A stretch of DNA of 64,000 nt from Eleusine coracana subsp. coracana. Its lineage: Eukaryota; Streptophyta; Magnoliopsida; Poales; Poaceae. Under the pieces are notes generated by a model, which had not been told where the DNA came from, did no database searches, and saw only the letters and a list, made by a program, of their open reading frames with translations. The stretch is from contig CM064428.1 in NCBI GenBank assembly GCA_032690845.1, forward strand, positions 21,488,001-21,552,000. Reading direction: 5' to 3'. This document shows positions 9,641 to 19,236 of the stretch, one piece after another (position 1 is the stretch's first letter; each line of letters begins with the position of its first letter). The position numbers were made by a program, and so were the translations under genes.

Positions 9641-11900
9641 TTACCACGGTGTCTTGTATCTCTTCACTTCATCAACAGTACGACACTCTTCTACCTTTGG
9701 GCGAAACTTGAAAGAGTAGGGAGTCGCACTTATATCGAAGCTTATCTCACCACTCCCAACATCAATACTTGCTTTTGCTGTCCTCAAGAAGGGTCTGCCT
9801 AAGATTAACGGGGTCCTCGCCCTCTTATCCATATCAAGCACAATAAAATCAACAAGGACGATGTGATCTCCAATTTAAACAGGCACATCCTCAGCAATTC
9901 CGTCAGGGAAGCATACCGATTGATTGGCTAATTCCAAACACATACCCGTAGGTTCTAATTCAGGCAAATTGAGACTTGTGAATATATGACGGGGCATAAC
10001 AATTATGCTTGCTCCAAGATCGCACAAGCACCTATAAAATATCCTTGTTCCAATCATGCATTAGATGCTTGGTGATCCAGGGTCGGGTTTCTTCTCAAGT
10101 GCAACATCATTGATTGCTGCCGTAAGCTCCTTAGTAACCTTCACAACCTCCTCCGAAACTAGAGACTTCTTGTTTTGCACCATGTCCTTAATGTACTTGG
10201 CATAGGTGGGTACTTGAATAGCATCAACAAAAGGGACATTGATGTAAAGCTTCTTCATAATATCGACAAACCTTGCAAATTGCCCATCGTGTTGCCACGC
10301 TCTTTCTGTCTTCGTCAGTAGCTGAGTATCTAGGAATGTGGCAGGGCCATGCTCCTCTGTCTCCATGCCCATTTTTAGACCATAGAGGTCAACATCCTCC
10401 TCGCGTCGATCGGCACTTTCAGGGAGCCAATCGGTGCCGTCAGGACCGTCACGCCAATCGGCGCCAGGTGTGCGCCGATCGGCGCGGGGCGTCTTTGCTC
10501 CCGCAGGGTACTCTGAATCTTCTGCTTGTTTTCCTAACCTCGTAGCTATAGCCTTCAATTGCTTTGCAGACTTCGTATTGCTAGGAAAAGCCCCTTTGTT
10601 GCCTTGAATGGCTTGCGATAACTGTCCCATTTGTTGCCCCATAATCTTGGTATGCTTCAAAATCTGCTCATTGGAGCTCCCAATTTCTATCACCTTATCA
10701 TTAGTTCCCTCAAGGACATGATCAATCTTCTTGAATTTAGCTTGATTGTCCTTGTTGATCTTCTCTTGAGCTTGGAAGAACTCATGACATTGGAGACGAA
10801 GTGGGATAGAATTTTGCATGGACGAACTCATGTCATCCACTATTCTTCATATATTCTAGCATATTCATCTCTTCAGGGCAATCTTTCTGCGCATGACCGA
10901 ATTCACCACACTCACCATAAGTGGAGCGTGATTCTGTTAGCTTGAGTGGCTCTTACTTAAGGTTATGAATATTATTGTCCAACTTCCTTTGAATAGCGTC
11001 GAGGCGATCTATCAAGTCTTCATGGGTCCTCTCAATCACACTCTTTGCCACTACTTTTGAAGGTTGCAAATTCCTTGAACTTCTCTCACCATCCCATGAT
11101 TGATTTTCAACTAGCAACTTGATCAAATTCTTAGCTTTGGTGGGAGTTTTTGACATGAATAAACCTACAGCTGAAGCATCCAAGTGTTGACAAGATAGTT
11201 GATTCAATTCTATGTAGAACCTCTCAACAACTTCTCCAACCGTCAGACCATGATGAGGGCATGCATCCTGGTATTCATTGTATCTCTACCATGCTTCTCT
11301 AGTGCTCTCATCAAGATTCTGTGTAAATCCAAGAATCTTATTCTTCAAAGCTTGAGTCTTACCAGGAGGGAAGTATTCGGCCAAGAATCTAGCTGCTAAT
11401 GTGTTCCACACCGTCTTCACTGGGTTTTCCAATCCATTGTACCATTGCTTGGGGCGTCCAACTAGAGAGAAGGGGAACAGCCGCACACGTGCTTGGTTTC
11501 CGTCCAATCTCGCTATCTTGAATGTACTGCAAACCTCATTGAAGTGTTGCAAGTGATGATTGGGATCTTCTGAACCTGTGAATGGTTGTTGCGCCACTAT
11601 TCTAACATATCTCTCCAATTGATATGGAAGTTGATCTTGAGGTTCATGGAAATCTGTCTTGAAAACATTAGTCAATTGAGGCTTGAGACAATTAACCATA
11701 GGTAACTCTGCCATCTCCTCTTCTTCTTGATCTTGAACTGGATCTTCTATTGTGAATAATGCTCGAGGGGTGGTGTGGACTGCTTCTCCACCTAAATCTC
11801 CAAGTGACTTGCTTCTCTTCTCTGCTGTTCTCTTCTTGTGAAAGAGTCTTTCTGGATCATTGGTGTAATTAGAGGGTTTGTTTGACTTAGGACCGTCCAT
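9641..11900 (-). pseudogene. gag-protease polyprotein of element B
   Basis: Start chosen at the ATG of MDGPKSNKPS (about 11900). Gag shows LERYVRIVAQQPFTGSEDPN, then HLQHFNEVC, ARVRLFPFSLVGRPKQWYN and FLAEYFPPGKT, the usual plant gypsy gag order. After an in-frame TAG at 11286-11288 it continues with the LNQLSCQ segment to a stop at 10953. A frameshift follows, in a region with a zinc-knuckle remnant (ECGEFGHAQKDCP) that lacks its first cysteine. The next frame (10061-10840) holds the two doublets. The retropepsin part has the active-site motif CDLGAS (about 10020) and LILGRPFLRTAKASID (about 9800); in-frame stops are at 10061 and 9875. The polyprotein would assemble particles and cut itself; this copy cannot make it whole. 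Confidence 0.82.
10406..10482. repeat. two CCGATCGG doublets inside gag of element B
   Basis: Dyads start at 10406/10427 and 10454/10475, each 21 bp apart. On the minus strand they are translated as ADRR and ADW-type peptides, a different frame from the PIGA reading in element A. Confidence 0.87.
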
Positions 11901-12001
11901 ACCTGTTAGTTTCACCTAATAGAATATATGTACTAAAGAGATGAGTAAAGCACAATGACTAAACACTAATACATCAAACAATGTTTAAAAACCTGCTATG
12001 G

Positions 12002-12019
12002 TCCCCGGCAACGGCGCCA
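12002..12019 (-). other. primer-binding site of element B (tRNA-Asp)
   Basis: The plus strand TCCCCGGCAACGGCGCCA equals the 3' end of plant tRNA-Asp at all 18 positions as I recall that tRNA. It lies 14 bp from the 5' LTR. Confidence 0.85.
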
Positions 12020-12033
12020 GAAAAATGTAAGTT

Positions 12034-13013
12034 TGTTGGTCATGATTACGCACCCACTTATATACCACAAGAGGACGGTGTACGATTGTAGCACTTTTTC
12101 CCTTGAATTGAGTATTCGAAGGTTTATTGAATCCACAGGGACCTTAGGGATAATTAAAATAAAGTTAACAGTAAAAGGTTTAATCAAAGCTACTATCGAA
12201 TTCAGGTTGCACAAGGGGAGAGTGGCCAACGCAAAGGTGCGCCAGACAGTAAATCACCAAAATCATCATCAATATATTCAATCATCCATGAGATACATAG
12301 AGTAAGATTCATCCCCGTTGAGATGGCCTACCTTGATGGATCAACTCTTAACACCAATGGTTCTTGAAACTCAACTAGAGATCTATTCTAACGGGGCAAG
12401 CCCCGGTGGCTCTAACACACGGATCTGTTGTCCCTCTGTCGCCTCTGCCTCCTTTCTCGCCGTGACCATGGTTTACAAGTATTTATAGAGGTCCTACTCA
12501 TAGAGGACTCGGTCTAGCAAATAAGGCGGTTGCGCCGATCAGCTCAAGCCCTGTCTTCTCTGGTTTCTCCTCCGAGTCAGTTCCTTTGTCTTCCATAGCT
12601 GCCATGTGGGCCTTTTCCTTTGCGATAAAGTCTTCTACTGCATGTCGAGATCTTGAAGTTCCATAAATCTTCTAGGCTAATATCTTCAAGTGTCTATCGC
12701 AGATAAACTTTCATAAACATGTGGAATGGGCCTCGGTCACTTCTGTGGGCCAAAACAACCTTGCGCCAATCGGCTCATGGACTGCGTCAATCGGTGCACT
12801 AGGCTTCTTTAGTGCTTTTCATCGGTTCTGGATTCCTGTCCTCTCCAATATCACTTTAATCACCAATTTTACCTGTTTATGCAATAGAGCTCCAAAACAA
12901 CGCATGTACAAATATATAGGCAATATCATAGGTAAATGGCCTAAATTAGTATTAATTATGTTCTAATTGGGGTAATATTCACATATAAACGGGGCACTTG
13001 GGAAGTGCCAATA
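12034..13013 (-). repeat. 5' LTR of element B (internally deleted)
   Basis: 980 bp against 1479 bp in the 3' LTR. A 530-bp piece is missing at about 12250, where AAATC occurs at both breakpoints in the long copy (2898-2902 and 3428-3432). Near the end there is an extra segment of about 31 bp, and the terminus reads CCAATA instead of CCAACA. Confidence 0.85.
12766..12794. repeat. CCGATCGG-type doublet in 5' LTR of B
   Basis: CCAATCGG at 12766 and TCAATCGG at 12787, spacing 21 bp. A lone CCGATCAG lies at 12535. Confidence 0.83.
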
Positions 13014-13018
13014 GTAAG
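13014..13018. repeat. target-site duplication of element B, right copy
   Basis: GTAAG, identical to 2676-2680. Confidence 0.85.
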
Positions 13019-14930
13019 TGCTAAGAGGTGGAGGGTCGTGCCATCTATGAAGTCGAAGAGTGTGAAGGAGAAACAAACGATGCAGACATAGAGAAGGCTG
13101 ACACGGGGGAGAGTTGAGCTGAAGAGAGTGTCTGTCCTACTCCCCCTGTCGGTATGACCCCTGAAAGTGACAGTCCACCGGAATGAGCTATCATCAAGGT
13201 AGTGAAGGGTCCTGTCTGGGTCTACAGCTGTTGAAACTGAGGGAACACTGCGGGTCCTGGCTGCTGTTCTGCCTGCCCCTGTATCATCTCTGTCATCTGA
13301 GCCATCAGGGTGGACATCACCATCAACTGTTGTCTCTGAAGCTCTGCCTGTCCCTGATGACCTCCATCATCTGACACCTATCCTCAGCTGTGCTCTAGAT
13401 GAACTCATTCAGACGCCCTGCAAGTGCTGCTATAGTGATAGTGTCCTCTCACTGTGTGCCCAACGGCTGGGGAGGTGCTCTTGTACTGGCTGACTCAGGA
13501 ACCACCGTCTCTGGATGAGCTTCCTGCTCGTGAGTGACTGGCGGTGACTCATGCTCCTCCTCTCCTGTCTGCAGGCTGGAGACTGACTGGGATCCCCTGG
13601 AGACTCGAGGTGAGTAGCTGGTGGTCATCTCAGGAAAAGCCTCGTACTGCTCCTCTGTCGCTAGGCCCATCCTCCTTAGAAGAAAGCAAATATACAGATC
13701 ATAGACCAAGTGATGTCCTATCAAAAGATCTGCCAAGTCAAAGTGTTGTCTCCTCCGAACCGCTGCAACTTCCCACTAGTGGAGTAGAGTGAACTCCTCT
13801 ATGTAGCCTGACCAGGGGATGATAGTCCTGATGACTATCGCTCTCACCACCTTAGCCTTTGTGGTGAGCCTCGCAGGGCCTCTATCAAAGCCTGGGGTGT
13901 GTGGTGGTGGGAAGGCAATCAATACCACGTCGTCTGTAGGTAATCTCCCTCCTTGTGGTCTGCGAGGTGGCTCTAGTGAAGGATAAGCACTCCTGTAGAG
14001 CTGGAGATCTGAACCAAGGAATCCAAAACTAGCAATCAGATCCTCTCTAGTCGCACGCTGTGGCTTCCCTCTGAACAAAAACCAAACTCTGAGCGGTCTC
14101 TGGCTATCCATAGCGTAGCGTAGAACTCAAACACTATGTCCTCTCTGAACCTGAATGGAGCAGTAACTAGCTCTGCTAGCCCTAGCAAGTACGTGAAGTA
14201 CTGCTCCATGTTAGTGCCGGTGGCCCTCCTCATGGCCTTGTAGGTCGTGTACTACTGTAGCACGAACATCTTATCTCTGCCCCTCAGGGCAAGACAGAGT
14301 CTCGGTCCCTCTCCGATCCTCCCCTGGAGGGCTATCCAGTTTCTCTCTCCAGTAGCGGGGTCTCTGGGACTAGAACCCACTGCTCGAAGGTAACAAGACG
14401 TAGCACCTTAAGGTCATTTGTAGGAACCTTAAGTATGTCCGGCTCTCCGGCTACCTGTACCAGTCTCTGCAGCCTCCTGGAGCACACTGAACAAGTGCAC
14501 TGCAGGTCTCCTGCCCGTTGAGCTGTCCTCTAGGGAATTGTCTGCTCAGTCTCCTCAAGCTCCTCCTCCTCTGACTCAGACTCTGAGGTCTCCTCCTCTG
14601 ACTCCTCCTGCTGCTGCCTGGAGGATCACTGCTCCGTAGTTCTCAACAACCTCTCCTGACGAGATGTCGGAGTACGCTGCGGCCACGGCAGTGGTATAAC
14701 TCCTATTGCCAGAGGTACAGTCCTCTGTCTGGTACTCCTCCTGAGTCCCTGTGTGTCACGAGTCGGCTCTAGGACCAGCCGTCTCCCTGGTGTCCTCCGT
14801 GACTGCTCCATGGCATCCAGGTGCTGAGCCAAGCCCTCTCTGACTATGGGTCCAGTCTTGGTCTCTTCTTGCTCTTGGGCTTCTGAGGCATCTTCCCGTT
14901 GCCCTTATCCTGTCCTGATCCTGCCATCTC
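13019..14930 (-). pseudogene. element C ORF1-like retroelement gene, degenerate, cut by element B
   Basis: A candidate start (MAGSGQDKGNGK, then a basic KPKSKKRPR stretch) lies at about 14927 on the minus strand and stops after 27 codons. Open pieces follow at 14626-14832, 14036-14233, 13776-14111 and 13449-13736 in changing frames. One piece reads FREDIVFEFYATLWIARDRSEF, followed by RATREDLIASFGF. This strand-helix pattern (EFYATLW, then a charged ALxxxFG-type helix) is typical of ORF1-like proteins of plant retroelements. The C-terminal remainder lies at 2461-2680. No RT was seen. It may be another non-autonomous gypsy element or a related ORF; the call is tentative. Confidence 0.45.
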
Positions 14931-16136
14931 TACTGATCACTGACTACTGTCACTACATGCACGTAGTTAGAGACAGGATAAGCATAGACCCTAATACATC
15001 TAAAAGCAAAGCACCGCTAGGAACGAATGCGCAATAGAAATCCTAGCACTGAATGAAGCACATGATCACTAGGCAAATATGCAAAGTAACAATAGTGATC
15101 ATCGACTATATGTGGCTGGTGCAGAACATCTAGTGTGCAGTCAAATAATAGATAGGAAATCTAACTGCAGACTAAATAGAAGAAATCCCTAGATATGCAA
15201 TTAGCAGATACGCAATGAATTTAATTGCATCATAGCTTGAGCCAAAATTCCTAATTAATGCAACTAAAGATGGGCAGTTAATCCTAATTGCATCAATTAA
15301 GGATATTGCTCGAATTTAGGGCATCAATCAATGAAAGGAGTGAATGGAACAATACCCTAGGGGTCAACACCGAGAACCGAACATGCACACCATGGAACGC
15401 GCTCCGATTGCTGAAAAAAGGCCAAACCTTGGAACTTGAAGGCAATGGAGGTGGATGGGCAAGACTTGCCCTAGCAATCGATGGAGCACGGGCTCGGTGG
15501 GCCTGGTACTTGCACGCGCGCAAGGGGGGGGGGAGCATAGGCGGCGGCGCTGGTGCACGACAAGTAGCGGCAGCAGCACACGGCAAGGCGATGAGCGGTG
15601 GCTTGGGATGAGGTGCACGTGTGCATGCAAGGGGGGGGGGAGCAGAGGCGGTGGCGCTGGTACACGACAAGTAGCGGCAGCAACACACGACAAGGCAACG
15701 AGTGGTGGCTTGGGATGAGGTGCACGTGTGCGCACAAGGGGGGGGGGGGGGGGGAGCAGAGGCGGCGGTGCTGGTGCACGGCAAGTAGTGGCAGCAGCAC
15801 TCGGCAAGGTGACAAGCGATTGTTTGGGATTAGGTGCATGGCGGCGGCTGCGGCTTGCACGCTGACACGGGTGAGCGGGCGCAGCACGAGCAGGTGCGGC
15901 AGGCGGAAGCTCCGGCGAGTGGCAATGCAGCAGCTCATCGGTGCGGGGGCGAGGGCGTGCTCGGCGACAGAGACGAGGCGGCGGTGCTCTGGGCGAGTCC
16001 TCGGCTTCGGTTGATCGAACAAGGAACCGACCAAAAAACAATCTGACACTTTTGACCCAGGTCAAAACCCAAACGAACGGCCGAGATCTATCAAGGAATT
16101 GATCAACGGTCTCGGATCTGGAGTTGCATCGTGTGA
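14931..16136 (-). other. leader-like DNA upstream of C with a GC-rich tandem repeat
   Basis: Upstream of the C start codon on the minus strand lies about 400 bp of AT-rich, intron-like DNA, then GC-rich DNA with CCGCCGCC runs that resembles a plant retroelement leader. The 107-bp tandem repeat (15507-15840) is inside. The boundary with element G, set here at 16136, is uncertain. Confidence 0.35.
15507..15840. repeat. 107-bp tandem repeat with poly-G tracts, about three copies
   Basis: The anchor CAAGGGG recurs at 15521, 15628 and 15735, an exact 107-bp period. Each unit has GTGCACG, a run of 9-15 G, AGCAGAGGCGGCGG, GACAAGTAGCGGCAGCA and GGTGGCTTGGGATGAGG. The long proline/cysteine-rich frames on the minus strand are a by-product of this repeat. 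Confidence 0.8.
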
Positions 16137-16317
16137 TCAAGCGAACTGACTGGATGGACTGCTCTTAACACCGTACTGTCCAGTCACTTCAACCTGTCTG
16201 GGAATCAAAGTTCTATGAATAGAACATCGTGTAGACTGGACCGTATGGTCTTTAGGGAGTGTTCTATCCGGTCTCCATTTCCAGTCAGGTTGAAGCTCTT
16301 TGCTCGAGCACAGACCG

Positions 16318-16350
16318 GACTGTACGGTCTGATGACCGGACCGTACGATC
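16318..16350. repeat. GACCGTACGGTC doublet in G internal DNA
   Basis: GACTGTACGGTC at 16318 and GACCGTACGATC at 16339, spacing 21 bp. Related single dyads are at 16169 and 16239. Confidence 0.82.
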
Positions 16351-17074
16351 ACTTCTAGAAATTTGCTGAGTCAAGGATTTTCTCCATTTTCCAAGTGCCC
16401 TCGCCAAACACTCAATTAAACACTACACTTGGAATATAGAGGGAACTCCCAAACACTCATTTTCAAATAGTGGCACTTTATGGCCTTGTAATTTTTGCAA
16501 ATACCAAATGAAGAATTGAGCAATAAAGAACCAAGACAATTAAGAACCAAATGGGTATGTATGAGCCTTAGTCCATGAACCATGCGAGTAGATTTAACCT
16601 CGGAGTTCATAAGAGCTTGCTCAATGGGCATGAAGCACAATCCTTTCCTTTGGTCACACTTATGGAGATGTAATCTCATATAGAGCATGAGGCACAAATA
16701 TCTCCAAGTGGGACCAACCTTTTTTGTGTTTCCTATATGATGCATGCAACAAGCACTTTACATTTGCATAGAAAGAAAACATGCCATGTGAATGCAAGCA
16801 ATGTTAAACAAGACACAAAGGAAACCTAACAATGTCAAGTTTGAACCCCTCCCAAGCTTACTCACTATAAGCCATACCCTTGCCTTGAGAGAAGTCAAAC
16901 TACCATTTTAATCACTCCCCCTTGCTTATAGATATCTTGGATGGGTTAGACATTGACTAATTTTTATGTGTTTTTCTTTTAGTAATTTACACATGCATGG
17001 ATGCAAAGCATACTAGTCACAAAGGAGTCCTAATTGCCATGCAATGAAAGAGAAGGAAAAACACACTACAACTA
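16351..17074. other. non-coding 3' part of element G
   Basis: AT-rich with no supported reading frame. It contains CTCCCCCTTGC at about 16914, a pyrimidine block like the polypurine-tract complements of SIRE-like elements, but no LTR copy follows it. Confidence 0.45.
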
Positions 17075-19183
17075 CTAAGAACAAACATGGTTACCTCCCT
17101 CATGAGTAGATATGACATTGAGGTCCATGTCACTTGTGGTGGACTTCACATGATCTTCATGAAAGCGCTCGGTCCACCACCACCACCATCTAGGTCTTGT
17201 TCTTGGCCACCCATTTGTAAATAGCCGATCTCTCAAGATCAACAATGCACTTAGGCACCTATATCTATCGACCTTCCTCTTCTTTTTTGGTGGTTCCAAG
17301 GCCTTAGCTTTCACCTTGCCATCCTTGTTCCTAAAAAGTTTGAAATGTGTGTTCTCATGGAACAAGTTAGCGTTAGGCAAAACAATAGAACTTCTCACCA
17401 TGGGACAATCTTTGGTGGCGTGGACATCCTTGCAACACCTCTCGTAATAGTAGTCATCGGCGAGAAGGGGTTTGATCCATGTGGGGATGGAATCACTCGT
17501 CCCTATGATGTCGATGGTGGCGGGATATGAGCCAAGTCCTCAGTAGGAGACATTGTTCACAAGGTTCCTCCCAAGAATCTCCTTGTGAATGAATCTACCA
17601 CGTGTGAGCCTCTTGAAGCCATCCATCACCATCTTCCTCTCTTCCTTGAGCTTGTGATATTCCTCCAAAACAAATTGCTCAAGAGAAGAAGCGTCGACCG
17701 AGGTTGTTACTTCATCACACATAGTAGAAGCATCACTCTTAGATGAACTAGAGGAGGGAGAGGCAAGGTTCTCAACATTGATGGCCTCATAAGTAATCTC
17801 AAGTCCCTTGTACTTCTCATGAAGCTCTACATGATCACCCTTGAGTTTGTCATAACTCTTGTTTAGGGCCTCATGAGATGTGACAAGGTCCTTGAGCTCA
17901 CTCTCAAGGTCAACAACATGGTCCACATCCAACATTTCGGATTTCTTGACGGTGATGTCATGGGCTTGCTCAATCATACTCCACAACTCGGCACACGTGT
18001 GCTCCTCGTCATCGCTATCATCGCTGCTCTCATCCTCGCTCTCCCTAAGTTGGCTCGAGGCCATGAGGCACGTGGGAGGTGGAGGAAGAGCTCGTGGAGG
18101 TGTGGTATTGATGATGGCTAGGCTGGCCACTTCTTCATCACTTGAGGAAGAGGACTCATCACTTGACTTATACCTTGTCCACTCTCCAACAAGGGCCTTG
18201 CAAGAGAACTTCTTGTAGTCTTGAGCTTTGCCTTTGCCTTTGCTCGTGTCCTTGTTGAAGTACATCTTCTTCTTTTATTTGGCCTTAGGATCTTCTTCTT
18301 CTTCTTCTTCACTTGAATCTTGTCACTTGAATGCTTCTTTCTTGGGCTTTGGGCACTCTCGGACAAAGTGATTCTTTGAGCCACAGTTGTAGCACTTGCC
18401 CCTAGACTTAGAAGCAAACTTGTTCTTGAAGTTCTTCATTTCCTTCATGAGAAGAGCCAAGTCCTTGGTCAAGTCACATTCATCATCATCTTCTTCATCA
18501 TCATCCTCAATGACTGCCTTCTTCTTGTTTTTCTTGCTCTTGCTAGATTCTTGCTTGTCAGCCGGTAGAGCAAGGTTGGATGGCTGAGGATCATCCATCC
18601 CCAACTGATAGCTCTCGAAGGCAGTGATCTTGCCAAGTACATCCTTCATGGTCTGGGTCTTGAGGTCACCTTGCGAGATGAAGGTGATGATGGACTCATA
18701 CTTGGGGTCCTTGAATATCCTCAAGAATCTTCTTATCACCTCAACAGGCTTCATCTTGAAGTCATCCCCAAGAGCATTGACCTCCTCCACTAGTACATGA
18801 AAATGAGAATAAGCAGTGTTAGCTCTCTCATGTGGCAATCTAGTGAAGTTATCATACTTGTTCTTCAGCACATAGTATCTTTCCTCTTTAACATCACTGG
18901 TGCCCTCATGGAGCCCCTGAATCTTAGTCCAGATACCATGTGCTATGGAACTAGCATCCAACTGAGCAAAAACATCCTTAGAGATGCAAGCAAATAGAGC
19001 ATTCTTGGCCTTTGCATTGCACTTAATAAAATCAGGCTCAAGTAGATTCACATCCGCATCAGACTCGTGATTGACCGACCATATCTCTGGATCAAGGGAC
19101 AGAAGGTAGGCTTGCATGCGAGCCTTCCAATAAGCATAGTCCTCCCCATTGAATATGGGAACATTTCCCGCCTGTCTTGCCAT
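17075..19183 (-). pseudogene. gag of copia element G
   Basis: One frame of 703 codons runs from ATG at 19183 (MARQAGNVPIFNGEDYAYW) to 17075. The in-frame stops I identified are a TGA at 18323, a TAA about 17 codons further on, and a TGA at 17540. The N-terminal half is the copia gag domain (W-KARMQAYLLSLDPEIW, then ALFACISKDVFAQL). A zinc knuckle CYNCGSKNHFVREC (C-x2-C-x4-H-x4-C) lies at about 18360-18405. The C-terminal half is acidic, serine-rich and coiled-coil-like (LESELKDLV, LKEERKMV), with a basic PPKKKRK near the end. The protein would package element RNA. The low number of stops suggests recent decay or assembly of a young family. Confidence 0.82.
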
Positions 19184-19218
19184 CCTTACTCAAGGCAGTG
19201 AAGCCTCAAAGATGAGCA

Positions 19219-19234
19219 CTTGGCTCTAATACCA
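19219..19234 (-). other. primer-binding site of element G (initiator tRNA-Met)
   Basis: The plus strand CTTGGCTCTAATACCA matches the 3' end of plant initiator tRNA-Met at 14 of 16 positions and lies 2 bp from the LTR start. Confidence 0.75.
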
Positions 19235-19236
19235 CT

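Larger units (their letters stand above)
2681..13013 (-). mobile_element. Ty3/gypsy-type LTR retrotransposon B, both LTRs, lacks RT and integrase
   Basis: The element is bounded by TGTTGG...CCAACA-type LTRs (3' LTR 2681-4159, 5' LTR 12034-13013) and a perfect 5-bp target duplication, GTAAG at 2676-2680 and 13014-13018. On the minus strand the order is 5' LTR, tRNA-Asp PBS (12002-12019), gag plus protease (9641-11900), about 1.36 kb of non-coding DNA, a 535-codon 3' ORF (5912-8283), a polypurine tract (4160-4172) and the 3' LTR. No reverse transcriptase, RNase H or integrase is present, so B would depend on a partner for mobility. A solo LTR (H) lies inside. The gag-PR frame and 3' ORF carry several stops. 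Confidence 0.88.

Noticed and set aside
520..12794. Possible CRISPR-like or tRNA-like array from the regular dyads
   Set aside because: The units are dispersed doublets in a eukaryotic transposon, without spacers or a leader, and PBS-like tRNA matches cover only tRNA 3' ends, not whole tRNA genes.
13449..13736. A functional host protein in element C
   Set aside because: Adjacent pieces change frame four times and the reading is interrupted by element B; no conserved host domain is visible.
15364..16140. 258-codon proline/cysteine/arginine-rich frame on the minus strand
   Set aside because: It is produced by the 107-bp GC-rich tandem repeat; all three minus frames are open and repetitive there, and no domain is visible.
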